The notes: generated by a model not told the origin, from the sequence alone. Positions 49,964-58,531 are shown, counted from the first letter of the stretch. The stretch is DNA of 64,000 nucleotides from Lentzea flava (GCF_014648475.1 NZ_BMRE01000033.1:1-64000), one strand, 5' to 3'. A program made the numbers and translations.

Positions 49964-52855
49964 TCAGCTGTTGTAGGCCGAGAGCGGCGGGCAGGAGCAG
50001 ACCAGGTTGCGGTCGCCCTTCGCGCCGTCGATGCGGCGGACCGGCGGCCAGATCTTCGGCGCGGAGGTGCCGGCCGGGTAGACGGCCTCCTCGCGGGTGT
50101 ACGGGTGGTTCCACTCGCCGACCGTCACGCAGGCCGCGGTGTGCGGGGCGTTGCGCAGCGGGTTGTCCTCGACGGGCCACTCGCCGGCACCGACGCGGTC
50201 GATCTCGCGCTTGATGGCGATCATGGCGTCGATGAACCTGTCGATCTCGCCCAGGTCCTCGGACTCGGTGGGCTCGACCATCAGGGTGCCGGCGACCGGG
50301 AACGACATCGTCGGGGCGTGCAGGCCGTAGTCGGCCAGCCTCTTCGCCACGTCGTCGACCGTCACGCCGGTGGCCTTGGTGATCGGGCGCAGGTCGAGGA
50401 TGCACTCGTGGGCCACGAAGCCGCCCTCACCGGTGTAGAGGACCGGGTAGTGCTCGTCGAGGCGACGGGCCACGTAGTTCGCGGCCGCCACGGCGGTCAG
50501 GGTCGCGCGGCGCAGGCCGTCGCCGCCCATCATGCGCACGTAGGCCCACGAGATCGGCAGGATCGACGCGGAACCCCACGGGGCCGCCGAAATCGGGCCA
50601 ACGCCCGTCTCCGGGCCCGCGGTGGGCTGCAGCGGGTGGTTCGGCAGGAACGGCGCGAGGTGCGCGCGGACGCCGATCGGGCCGACGCCGGGGCCGCCGC
50701 CGCCGTGCGGGATGCAGAACGTCTTGTGCAGGTTCAGGTGCGAGACGTCCGAGCCGAACTTGCCGTAGCGGGCGAGGCCGATCAGCGCGTTGAGGTTCGC
50801 GCCGTCGACGTACACCTGGCCGCCCGCGTCGTGGACCAGGCCGCAGACCTCGCGGACGGTGTCCTCGTACACGCCGTGGGTCGACGGGTAGGTGATCATG
50901 ATGGCGGCGAGGTCGTCCGCGTGCTCCGCGATCGTGGAGCGCAGGTGACCCATGTCGATGTTGCCCTTGTCGTCGCACTTCACGACGACGACGCGCATGC
51001 CGGCCATGACGGCGGACGCGGCGTTGGTGCCGTGGGCGGACGACGGGATCAGGCAGACGTCGCGGTCGGCGTTGCCGTTGGCGCGGTGGTACGCGCGGAT
51101 CGCGAGCAGGCCCGCGAACTCGCCCTGCGAACCGGCGTTGGGCTGCAGCGACACGGCGTCGTAGCCGGTGACCTCTGCCAGCCAGGCCTCGAGGTCAGAG
51201 ACGATCTTGAGCAGCCCGGCGGCGTCCTCGACGGGCGCGAACGGGTGCAGGCCAGAGAACTCCGGCCACGTGATGGGCTCCATCTCCGCGGTGGCGTTCA
51301 GCTTCATCGTGCAGGAGCCGAGCGGGATCATGCTGCGGTCGAGCGCGACGTCCTTGTCCGACAACGCACGCAGGTAGCGCAGCAGCGCGGTCTCGGAGCG
51401 GTGCGCGTGGAAGACCGGGTGGGTCAGGTAGTCCGACGTGCGGCGCAGGTCGGCCGGGATGCCGTCGGCGGTGTCGGCGTCGATGGCGTCCACATCGGAC
51501 CCGGTGACACCGAAGGCCTCCCACACCGCGACGATGTGCGCGCGGGTGGTCTTCTCGTCGCAGGCGATGGCCACGACGTCGGCGTCGACCAGGCGCAGGT
51601 TGATGCCGGCCTCACGGGCCTTCGCGACGACAGCGGCGGCCTCACCGGGAACGCGCACCTGGACGGTGTCGAAGAACTCGCCGTGCACGACGTCTAGACC
51701 GGCCTCGCACAGGCCCGTGGCGAGCACGGTGGCCAGGCGGTGCACGCGGGTCGCGATCGCCCGCAGACCCTCGGGTCCGTGGTAGACGGCGTACATGGAC
51801 GCGATCACGGCCAGCAGGACCTGCGCGGTGCAGATGTTCGACGTGGCCTTCTCGCGGCGGATGTGCTGCTCGCGCGTCTGCAGCGCGAGGCGGTAGGCCA
51901 GCGAGCCGTCGGCGTCGACGGAGACACCGACGAGACGGCCGGGCAGCTGACGCTCCAAACCGGACCGGACGGCCATGTACCCGGCGTGCGGGCCACCGAA
52001 GCCGATCGGCACACCGAAGCGCTGCGTGGTGCCGACGACGACGTCCGCGCCGATCTCACCGGGCGGGCGCAGCAGCGTGAGCGCGAGCAGGTCGGCGGCG
52101 ACGACGGCCTGCGCACCGGCGGCGTGGATCTCCTCGATCAACGCGGCCTGGTCGCGCACGACACCGGACGCGCCGGGGTACGACAGCAGCACGCCGAAGA
52201 AGTCACCGCCCAGGCCGAGGCCCTCGATGCCCTGCGACAGGTCGGCGACGACGATCTCGATGCCGAGCGGCTCGGCGCGCGTCTCGATGACGGCCAGCGT
52301 CTGCGGCAGCGTGTCGGCGTCGACCACGAACTTGTTCGACTTGGAGCGGCCGGCGCGGCGCACCAGCGTCATCGCCTCGGCGGCGGCGGTCGACTCGTCC
52401 AGCATGGACGCGTTCGCCACCGGCAGGCCGGTCAGGTCGCCGACCATGGTCTGGAAGTTCAGCAGCGCCTCCAGCCGGCCCTGCGAGATCTCCGGCTGGT
52501 ACGGCGTGTACGCGGTGTACCAGGCCGGGCTTTCGAGGACGTTGCGCAGGATCACGCCCGGCGTCACGGTGTCGTAGTAGCCGAGGCCGATCATCTGCGT
52601 CATCGGCCGGTTCCTGGACGCGAGCTCGCGCAGCTCGGCGAGCGCCTCGGTCTCGGTGGCCGGCGCGGGCAGGTCCAGCACGAGATCGCGCTCGTGGATG
52701 GACGACGGCACCGCGTGCTGCGCCAGCTCCTCCAGCGATCCGACGCCGATGACGTCGAGGATGCGCGCGAGTTCGGCGGGGCGCGGACCGACGTGGCGGT
52801 CGGCGAACGGGGTGCCGTGCTCGAGAGCGGCGAGCGGAATGCGGTCCTGCGTCAT
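49964..52855 (-). CDS. gcvP: Glycine dehydrogenase (decarboxylating), P protein
   Basis: 963 aa single-chain P protein, the normal length. It decarboxylates glycine with pyridoxal phosphate and passes the aminomethyl group to lipoyl-GcvH. The C-terminal half has the PLP lysine in HLNLHKTFCIPHGGGGPG, and GSCTMKLN and AHGTNAASA blocks are present. ATG 52855 has GGAGG six bases upstream. A tandem glycine riboswitch lies in its leader (52897-53095). gcvH lies 4 kb upstream; gcvT is not in this window. Confidence 0.97.
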   Translation of the reverse strand: MTQDRIPLAALEHGTPFADRHVGPRPAELARILDVIGVGSLEELAQHAVPSSIHERDLVLDLPAPATETEALAELRELASRNRPMTQMIGLGYYDTVTPGVILRNVLESPAWYTAYTPYQPEISQGRLEALLNFQTMVGDLTGLPVANASMLDESTAAAEAMTLVRRAGRSKSNKFVVDADTLPQTLAVIETRAEPLGIEIVVADLSQGIEGLGLGGDFFGVLLSYPGASGVVRDQAALIEEIHAAGAQAVVAADLLALTLLRPPGEIGADVVVGTTQRFGVPIGFGGPHAGYMAVRSGLERQLPGRLVGVSVDADGSLAYRLALQTREQHIRREKATSNICTAQVLLAVIASMYAVYHGPEGLRAIATRVHRLATVLATGLCEAGLDVVHGEFFDTVQVRVPGEAAAVVAKAREAGINLRLVDADVVAIACDEKTTRAHIVAVWEAFGVTGSDVDAIDADTADGIPADLRRTSDYLTHPVFHAHRSETALLRYLRALSDKDVALDRSMIPLGSCTMKLNATAEMEPITWPEFSGLHPFAPVEDAAGLLKIVSDLEAWLAEVTGYDAVSLQPNAGSQGEFAGLLAIRAYHRANGNADRDVCLIPSSAHGTNAASAVMAGMRVVVVKCDDKGNIDMGHLRSTIAEHADDLAAIMITYPSTHGVYEDTVREVCGLVHDAGGQVYVDGANLNALIGLARYGKFGSDVSHLNLHKTFCIPHGGGGPGVGPIGVRAHLAPFLPNHPLQPTAGPETGVGPISAAPWGSASILPISWAYVRMMGGDGLRRATLTAVAAANYVARRLDEHYPVLYTGEGGFVAHECILDLRPITKATGVTVDDVAKRLADYGLHAPTMSFPVAGTLMVEPTESEDLGEIDRFIDAMIAIKREIDRVGAGEWPVEDNPLRNAPHTAACVTVGEWNHPYTREEAVYPAGTSAPKIWPPVRRIDGAKGDRNLVCSCPPLSAYNS

Positions 52856-52876
52856 CAAACGCCTCCGGGGGGCTGC

Positions 52877-52897
52877 GGGCACACGTGTCCTGTGCCC
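52877..52897 (-). promoter_or_regulatory. Hairpin between riboswitch and gcvP ribosome site
   Basis: GGGCACA / TGTGCCC arms of 7 bp around a 7-nt loop, between the second glycine aptamer and the GGAGG of gcvP. It is a candidate for part of the riboswitch expression platform. Confidence 0.5.
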
Positions 52898-53095
52898 TCC
52901 CCACTCTGTCCGTACCCGCTACACGGGCGCCTGAGAGGTTCACCCCAGTGCGAACCAGGGCTTTCACCGTCGGCGGGATCCCGGAGGATCCACTTTCCAG
53001 AGGCGTCTCACTCACGCGGTCCTGGATGCCTGAGAGGTTCCCGGGGAGGGATTTGCTCCTTCGGCGCCGGGCTCGAAACCCGGTCTCTCCCGCCT
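52897..53095 (-). ncRNA. Tandem glycine riboswitch of gcvP
   Basis: On the minus strand the leader begins GGCGGGAGAGACC. The first aptamer has GCGCCGAAGGAGCAAAT and CCTCTCAGGC, and the second has ACGGTGAAAGCC and again CCTCTCAGGC. The two CCTCTCAGGC signatures lie at 53028-53037 and 52929-52938, about 99 nt apart, as in two-aptamer glycine riboswitches. It should turn gcvP on when glycine is plentiful. Confidence 0.92.
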
Positions 53096-53158
53096 GAGTT
53101 CAGCGACTACCCGCGAAGGATACCCGCAGGTGGCCCGCCTAGTCCCCAGGGACGCGAC

Positions 53159-54106
53159 CTACGTCTCAACCGCGAGACCGCGCAGTGCCCTGCCGACGGG
53201 GTCCAGCAGGTCGTCGCGCACCGCGACCACGAGGTGCGCGGTGCCCACCACGTCGTCGCCGCGCCGGGCGGCGACGAGCTTGGCGCCCTCGATGAACCGC
53301 TCGATCCCGGCGCCGGTCGCGGCCGGCAACGCGGCCGGGTCCACTCCGGCCGCCCGCAGCGCCGCCGCCCCACCGGAGGAGAACTCCGGCCGCAACCGTC
53401 GTCCGGCAGCGGTCAGCTGGTGGTCGACGGCGAGCACCGCCGCCACCAGGTCCGCCGCCGTTTCCTGACGTCCGGCGGCCACCGCGAGCCGCTTCGCCTC
53501 CATGCGCACGACGTTCAGCACCGGTCCGCCCGTGCTCTGGCGACGCAGGAAGAACCGCGTGAGCCACCGCAGGGTGCCGCTGCCGGACTCGCCCACCAAC
53601 GCCCCTGCCTGGCGCAGCAGCCACACCGCCGGAGCGTCTTCCGGTTCCGCGGCCTTCCGCACGGCTTCGATCGTGGCCTCGACGTCCACGCGCAGAACGC
53701 CGAACAGGTCGGCGGCGCGTCCGGACGGCAGCGACAGCAACGCCACCGCGAGATGGGTCGTGGTCAGCACGCCGTCGCCGGCCTCGGCGATCGCCGCTCG
53801 CACACACCCGTCCAAGGCACGACTCACCGGCAGCACGGACTCGAGGTGAGTGTGGTGGTGGGCGGTGCGCATCAGGGCGATGACGTCCGGATCGGACTCG
53901 GCCGCGCCACCCTCGTCACCGGTCCAGTCCCCAGCCATCGCCTGTGCCCGCACCGACTTGACGCCCAGCCTGCGCCCCCGTCCGATCGAGTCCGCCAGTG
54001 CGATCAGCAGGTGCTCGGTGCCGACGACGCCGGACTCGAGCCGCGACGCCTGCCGCACCGCGTCGGCCAGCACCTTCAAAACCTGCCAGGAGGGTGTCCA
54101 CGCCAT
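53159..54106 (-). CDS. Clp N-terminal domain protein without ATPase
   Basis: 315 aa from ATG 54106. Two Clp repeat (ClpA/ClpC N-domain) regions are visible. One is near the N-terminus (SWQVLKVLADAVRQASRLESGVVGTEHLLIALADS), with a helper segment VLTTTHLAVALLSLPSGRAADLFGVL. A second lies at the C-terminus (GAKLVAARRGDDVVGTAHLVVAVRDDLLDP). No AAA+ module follows, so it cannot unfold proteins by itself. It may bind Clp adaptors or substrates. TAGCGT before the ATG suggests a leaderless start. Located between gcvP and the MerR gene. Confidence 0.78.
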   Translation of the reverse strand: MAWTPSWQVLKVLADAVRQASRLESGVVGTEHLLIALADSIGRGRRLGVKSVRAQAMAGDWTGDEGGAAESDPDVIALMRTAHHHTHLESVLPVSRALDGCVRAAIAEAGDGVLTTTHLAVALLSLPSGRAADLFGVLRVDVEATIEAVRKAAEPEDAPAVWLLRQAGALVGESGSGTLRWLTRFFLRRQSTGGPVLNVVRMEAKRLAVAAGRQETAADLVAAVLAVDHQLTAAGRRLRPEFSSGGAAALRAAGVDPAALPAATGAGIERFIEGAKLVAARRGDDVVGTAHLVVAVRDDLLDPVGRALRGLAVET

Positions 54107-54304
54107 GCGCTCGACGCTAGGGACAGCGCGATCCGCACGCTTGTGCCGACCGGCCACACGGGACGGCCAGTCGGCCATGATCCTTCAGCCGGTGGCACGC
54201 TCGCGGCGCCCCGCGCCGAACGCCCGGCAACAGTACGCGGGGAGCTTTCGTACTCTCTTGGCGCACGCAAGGGCCCCGCGTGCGGCAAGGCAAGAGGTGG
54301 GGAA

Positions 54305-54871
54305 TCAGCCGGTCGCGCGCTCGCGGCGGCGGCGGGCCAGCTCGTCCTCCGTCATGGGAGCGATCTCCACGCCGTCCGCGCGTTCGGCAGGGAACTCGTG
54401 GATCGTGCCGCTGATCTCCCGCATGGCGCCGGAGACCGCGATGCCGAACACGCCCTGACCGCCCTGCAGCAGGTCGACGACCTCTTCCGGCGACGTGCAC
54501 TCGTAGACGGTCGTACCGTCGGAGAACAGCGTGATCTTCGCCAGGTCCTGCACGCCGCGGCGGCGCAGGTGGTCGACCGCGACCCTGATGTTCTGCAGCG
54601 AGACCCCGGTGTCCAGGAGTCGTTTGACGACCTTCAGGACCAGGATGTCCTTGAACGAGTACAGCCGTTGACTGCCAGAGCCGTGCGCCATCCGCACCGT
54701 CGGGGCGACGAGCCCGGTCCTGGCCCAGTAGTCGAGCTGCCGGTAGGTGATGCCCGCGATCTGGCACGCCGCGGGCCCCCGGTAGCCGACGAGCTCGTCC
54801 GGCAGCGAGGAGTCCGGGAACAGCTCACCCTGCTGCCCGGATTCGGCCCGAACGGGCGCTTCCTCGACCAC
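54305..54871 (-). CDS. MerR-family regulator (Rv1830-like)
   Basis: 188 aa from GTG 54871, chosen for its GGGGAGG five bases upstream; GTG 54952 would add 27 poorly conserved residues. It closely resembles mycobacterial Rv1830: ELFPDSSLPDELVGYRGPAACQ, YRQLDYWARTGLV, SGSQRLYSFKDILVLKVVKRLLD and GGQGVFGIAVSGAMREI. It has no metal-binding cysteines of classical MerR proteins. The Rv1830 homologue has been linked to cell division and growth control in mycobacteria. A 25-bp near-perfect palindrome lies upstream (55011-55035), probably its own operator. Confidence 0.92.
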   Translation of the reverse strand: MVEEAPVRAESGQQGELFPDSSLPDELVGYRGPAACQIAGITYRQLDYWARTGLVAPTVRMAHGSGSQRLYSFKDILVLKVVKRLLDTGVSLQNIRVAVDHLRRRGVQDLAKITLFSDGTTVYECTSPEEVVDLLQGGQGVFGIAVSGAMREISGTIHEFPAERADGVEIAPMTEDELARRRRERATG

Positions 54872-55010
54872 GCCTGCCTCCCCTCGCCAACGGCCACGAA
54901 ATTCGAGGCCGTCAAGCCGCTGCGTCAGCTCGCGCACACCAGCGACGTCCACTCGAGTTCGACGGTAAGACCGGTCAGAGGGCAGGTCAACGCGACGCGC
55001 GGGGAGTGTC

Positions 55011-55035
55011 GACCCTCAACCTCAGGTAGAGAGTC
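55011..55035. promoter_or_regulatory. MerR-type operator palindrome
   Basis: A 25-bp sequence with core ACCT-N-AGGT, flanked by CTC and GAG and then GAC and GTC, symmetric at 21 of 25 positions. It lies 140 bp upstream of the MerR start within the 329-bp gap 54872-55200. That gap also has two CGTTTAG direct repeats near 55063-55085 and otherwise no gene that I can see. Confidence 0.65.
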
Positions 55036-55200
55036 ATACCGTCACTCGAAGTAGGACGTTCAGGTGACGTTTAGTGATCGTTTAGCGCGCAAATCGAGCG
55101 GAAAGTAGCCCGAAAGAGCGACATTCGGACGGGTTAAGCCGGTTCCAAACGAGACGGAGAGCTACACCGCGCAAATCAGGTGTCCGCGCCCCTGCGGTGC

Positions 55201-55674
55201 CTACGTGTCCGCTCCGCGGAAGTCCTCTGGCGAGACCGAGTCGAGGAACTCGCGGAACTTCTCCACCTCGTCCTCCTGCTCGTCCGGGATGATGAGGCCC
55301 GCCTCGGCCAGCACGGACTCCTCCGCGTGGATCGGCACGCCCACGCGCAACGCCAGCGCCACCGAGTCCGAGGGCCGCGCGGACACCCGCACGTCGCCGT
55401 CGAACACGAGCTCGGCGAAGAACGTGCCCTCCTGCAGGTCGGTGATGCGCACCTGTTCGAGGTTGCGCCCCAACGCGCCGATGACGTCCTTGAGCAGGTC
55501 GTGGGTGAGGGGCCGGGCAGGACGGACGCCCTGTTGTTCGAGTGCGATGGCCGTGGCCTCGACGGAGCCGATCCAGATCGGCAGGTACCGCTCGCCCTCG
55601 GTTTCGCGCAGCAGGAGGATCGGCTGGTTCTGGGGCAGCTCCACCCGCACGCCCACGACGCGCATCTCGCTCAT
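55201..55674 (-). CDS. Bifunctional nuclease family protein (DUF151, Rv1829-like)
   Basis: 157 aa from ATG 55674 (ATG 55665 also in frame), with GGGAGG upstream. BFN/DUF151 motifs: RVVGVRVELPQNQPILLLRE, YLPIWIGSVEATAIAL, RPLTHDLLKDVI, and RPSDSVALALRVGVPI. The family has reported RNase and DNase activity in plants; the bacterial role is unclear. Its place between the two MerR-type genes is conserved with M. tuberculosis Rv1828-Rv1830. Confidence 0.93.
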   Translation of the reverse strand: MSEMRVVGVRVELPQNQPILLLRETEGERYLPIWIGSVEATAIALEQQGVRPARPLTHDLLKDVIGALGRNLEQVRITDLQEGTFFAELVFDGDVRVSARPSDSVALALRVGVPIHAEESVLAEAGLIIPDEQEDEVEKFREFLDSVSPEDFRGADT

Positions 55675-55799
55675 CGGGTCTCGCCTCCCTCTGACTCGTT
55701 GGGGAGTACCCGGTTCTTCTCCCGAGCATCCCCCGGCGTATGCGTTCGACGCTACCCGCCAAGCGGGCCGTGTGCTCAATCGTTGCGGGCAGAACGTGA

Positions 55800-56387
55800 T
55801 CAAGATGATTGCCGCAGACCCGCTCTCACCAACAACGTGTGCAACGAGGTGAACAGGTCGGCCAATTCCCGGACCGTCTCGGGATCTGAGAAGGACTTCA
55901 GCAGAACCACCTCGTGGTCCGCCGCAGCGCGAACCGCGCGCAGGTGTTCGCGCTCGACGCCGAGTCCGGTCATCGTCCGGATCGTGCGGAGCGCGGTGAT
56001 GTCGTCGGTGGTGAAACGGCCGCCGGGGCCTGGGCGCAGCAGACCGTCGCGTTCCAGCTGGGACAGCTGTTCGGCGCTGACTCCGGTCTGGGCCAGCAGA
56101 TCGGCCCGCGACACCGAACCCGAGTCCGCGGGGGCGGAGTCGATCTGGTCGCGGATCACCTTGAGCGGCAGGTACCTGTCGCGTTGCGCGGACAGCACGA
56201 ACCGCAGCCTCTCGACGTCCGCCGCGGAGAACTGACGGTAGCCGGAGGCGGTGCGTGCCGGGCGGACCAACCCCTCCGCTTCCAGGAAGCGGATCTTGGA
56301 GATGGTGACCTCGGGGAACTCGGGGCGGAGCTGCGAGAGCACCGCCCCGATGCTCAGTCCCCCACGTTGTGGCCGCCCGGCCGTCAC
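55800..56387 (-). CDS. ftsR: MerR-family cell division regulator FtsR (Rv1828-like)
   Basis: 195 aa. It matches Rv1828/FtsR: LSIGAVLSQLRPEFPEVTISKIRFLEAEGLV for the winged HTH, then RYLPLKVIRDQID, and a second HTH-like C-terminal half (RFTTDDITALRTIRTM). In Corynebacterium glutamicum the homologue activates ftsZ. The GTG start lies 3 bp after the garA stop, so it is in the gcvH-garA-ftsR operon. Confidence 0.88.
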   Translation of the reverse strand: MTAGRPQRGGLSIGAVLSQLRPEFPEVTISKIRFLEAEGLVRPARTASGYRQFSAADVERLRFVLSAQRDRYLPLKVIRDQIDSAPADSGSVSRADLLAQTGVSAEQLSQLERDGLLRPGPGGRFTTDDITALRTIRTMTGLGVEREHLRAVRAAADHEVVLLKSFSDPETVRELADLFTSLHTLLVRAGLRQSS

Positions 56388-56390
56388 GCG

Positions 56391-56846
56391 TCAGGCTCCC
56401 GCGGAGCCAGGACCCGTCAGGAAGACGAGACGGAACTTGCCGATCTGGACCTCGTCGCCGTTCGCGAGGACGGCCTGGTCGACCGGCTCGCGGTTGACGT
56501 AGGTGCCGTTGAGGCTGCCGACGTCGATGACGACGAACTCGCCGCTCTCCCTGCGGAACTCGGCGTGGCGGCGCGAGACCGTCACGTCGTCCAGGAAGAT
56601 GTCGCTGTCGGGGTGGCGCCCTGCGCTGGTCGTGTCGCGGTCCAGCAGGAACCGGGAACCGGCGTTCGGGCCGCGCTTCACCACGAGCAGCGCGGAACCG
56701 GCGGGAAGGGCGTCGACGCCGGCAACGGCCGGCTCCTGCGCGGGCGCCTCGGCGCCTTCGACCTCTGCGAGGAAGTCCGCCCGGAAGACGGAGGTCCGCT
56801 CCGGGGACTGCTCCGGCGGAACGCCTGGGCCGTCGTTCGTGCTCAC
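56391..56846 (-). CDS. garA: FHA-domain metabolic regulator GarA
   Basis: 151 aa from GTG 56846. An in-frame GTG at 56963, overlapping the gcvH stop, would add 39 residues, but its later codons have A/T third bases (ATA, GGT, TTT) unlike coding DNA here. GarA controls the 2-oxoglutarate node (it inhibits 2-oxoglutarate dehydrogenase and NAD-glutamate dehydrogenase and activates glutamate synthase) and is switched off by phosphorylation. The FHA domain is complete (GRHPDSDIFL, SRRHAEF, GSLNGTYVNR). In the N-terminal phospho-motif ETTSVF, this protein reads E16-R17-T18-SVF. The first threonine (the PknG site in M. tuberculosis) is therefore arginine, while the second (PknB site) is kept. Confidence 0.94.
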   Translation of the reverse strand: MSTNDGPGVPPEQSPERTSVFRADFLAEVEGAEAPAQEPAVAGVDALPAGSALLVVKRGPNAGSRFLLDRDTTSAGRHPDSDIFLDDVTVSRRHAEFRRESGEFVVIDVGSLNGTYVNREPVDQAVLANGDEVQIGKFRLVFLTGPGSAGA

Positions 56847-56959
56847 CTGAGCTCTCATCCTGCTGCTGGATCCGTCACTTCCCGTAAAACCTATCGCGTT
56901 CGGGTCGCCGCCCGAGGAGCGGCTCCCCTTCCGGCCGAAGATCCGGCGAAAGATCGACG

Positions 56960-57343
56960 TCACTCCTTCTCCACCAACGCCTTGTACCCGTCCGCGTCCA
57001 GCAGGCCTTCCAGCGCTTCGGGGTCGCTCACGCGGATCTCGACCATCCAGCCCTCGCCGTACGGGTCGCTGTTGACCGAGTCGGGGGTCTGCACCAACGC
57101 GTCGTTGATGGCGACGATCTCACCGTCGAGCGGCGAGTAGAGGTCGGACACGCTCTTCGTGGACTCGACCTCGCCGAACGTGTCGCCCGCCGAGACGGTG
57201 TGGCCGACCTCGGGCAGCTGGACGAAGACGACGTCACCGAGCTGTTCCTGGGCGTAGTCGGTGATGCCGACGCGCACGGTGTTCTCGCCCGTGCTGGCGA
57301 CCCACTCGTGCTCCTCGGTGTAGCGAAGCTCCTCGGGAATCAA
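56960..57343 (-). CDS. gcvH: Glycine cleavage system H protein
   Basis: 127 aa lipoyl carrier. The lipoylated lysine is K63 in EVESTKSVSDLYSP. It shuttles the aminomethyl group between P, T and L proteins. It opens the operon continuing to garA and ftsR. The same gene neighbourhood, linking glycine cleavage to GarA, is found in mycobacteria. Confidence 0.97.
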   Translation of the reverse strand: MIPEELRYTEEHEWVASTGENTVRVGITDYAQEQLGDVVFVQLPEVGHTVSAGDTFGEVESTKSVSDLYSPLDGEIVAINDALVQTPDSVNSDPYGEGWMVEIRVSDPEALEGLLDADGYKALVEKE

Positions 57344-57385
57344 CTGACTGCGCTCCTCGTGCTGAACCTGTATGGGGTGATCTTT

Positions 57386-57967
57386 TCACGCGGCCTTGCC
57401 GGGAGTGACCCGCAGGGCCAGGAAGAACTGGTAGACGTACAGCAGCGCCGACCACAGGTAGAGCGCTCCGCCCCAGGCCGTGAACGCGTAGGCGAACGGC
57501 TGGGCGATCTGGGCCCACGCCGAATCGCCCTGCGCGAGCAGCAGCAGGGGGAACGCGTACAGCAGGTTGAAAGTCGCGGCCTTGCCCAGATAGGTGACCT
57601 CGAACGGGCCCCAGCCCCGCGTGCGCAGGACCAGCAGGCAGATGCCGACGACGACCTCTCGGCCCACGAGCACGAGAGCGATCCACAGCGGAATGATGTC
57701 CCTGACCACGAACGCCAGCAACGTGCAGAACACGTACAGGCGGTCGGCTGCGGGATCGAGCAGCGCGCCCAGCCTGCTGGTCTGATCGAGCCAGCGGGCG
57801 AGCTTGCCGTCCAGCCAGTCGGAAAGCCCCGCGAAGACGAGGACGAGCAGCGCCCAGCCGTCCGCGCGGGGTCCGAGCAACAGGTACAGGAAGAGCGGAA
57901 CACCGGCCAGCCGCAACACGCTGAGCAGGTTCGGAATCGTCAGCAGGCGATCAGCCGGATCACGCAC
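57386..57967 (-). CDS. CDP-alcohol phosphatidyltransferase (PgsA2-like)
   Basis: 193 aa with about six membrane helices. The catalytic signature DGx2ARx8Gx3Dx3D is complete (D53-G54, A57-R58, G67, D71, D75). It joins a CDP-diacylglycerol-linked headgroup alcohol, such as glycerol phosphate, to the lipid. It corresponds by position to M. tuberculosis pgsA2 (Rv1822). It lies 42 bp upstream of gcvH on the same strand. Confidence 0.9.
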   Translation of the reverse strand: MRDPADRLLTIPNLLSVLRLAGVPLFLYLLLGPRADGWALLVLVFAGLSDWLDGKLARWLDQTSRLGALLDPAADRLYVFCTLLAFVVRDIIPLWIALVLVGREVVVGICLLVLRTRGWGPFEVTYLGKAATFNLLYAFPLLLLAQGDSAWAQIAQPFAYAFTAWGGALYLWSALLYVYQFFLALRVTPGKAA

Positions 57968-58074
57968 ACCCGCACTCTAAACGAGTGACTGCGCACTGGC
58001 TGCCGGATGGCGTCACGGCTCGCGGTGCGACTGGTTGCGGGTCTGTGCGGGACGTTCGTTACGTGCGGGTGAAA

Positions 58075-58278
58075 TCAGACTGTCCGCGTGAGCGTCCAGC
58101 CGCGGCGCTGCATCTCGGCACCGGTGATCGCGTGCGGGCGGCCGCGGTCGTCCCTGCCCACCCAGCGAGCGCGGAAACCCTCGAGCACGTACGCGTGGCC
58201 CCGGCTCCACACCACGCTGCACGGCGTGGTCGGCAGCTCCGCGGTCTGCTCCGGCTGGGTTTCCATGGCGGTTCTCAT
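58075..58278 (-). CDS. Small hypothetical protein
   Basis: 67 aa from ATG 58278, with GGAGGG eight bases upstream; ATG 58266 is also possible. It is soluble and has an ARWVGRDDRGRPHAITGAEMQRRGW segment that looks structured. I do not recognise a family. It stands alone between pgsA2 and the divergent ANTAR gene. The 253-bp gap 58279-58531 shows no gene and no clear promoter. Confidence 0.55.
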   Translation of the reverse strand: MRTAMETQPEQTAELPTTPCSVVWSRGHAYVLEGFRARWVGRDDRGRPHAITGAEMQRRGWTLTRTV

Positions 58279-58531
58279 TTCAGTCCCTCCGTGACATCAG
58301 GGATGTCGTGCACCGGGGCTCCGGCGTTATCCCTGGGAACGAATTCTGGCCGACTGTGGTTCAGAACACGTGTCCTGTTTGGGTCCTTAGCGTTAACTGG
58401 ATCGAACCGCGCGCCGAGCTGTTCGGCCCCGAAGCGGAACGGATGAACGGGTCATTGCTGACGCAACCGTTCGTCGTACGGCGACGACCGCACAACGTTT
58501 GCGACATATCGGCCTGGCCTAACCTTCCCTG

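Noticed and set aside
53068..53088. tRNA T-loop-like sequence (GGTTTCGAGCC on the minus strand)
   Set aside because: It lies in the first glycine aptamer stem. There is no acceptor stem, D arm or anticodon arm around it.
51740..55054. 1100-residue plus-strand ORF opposite gcvP
   Set aside because: It is a high-GC mirror of gcvP, the riboswitch and the Clp-domain gene, with typical antisense Arg/Asp/Val-rich composition.
56847..56963. Longer GarA starting at the GTG overlapping the gcvH stop
   Set aside because: Codons in the second half have A/T third bases and the segment is not conserved. GTG 56846 gives the usual GarA length.
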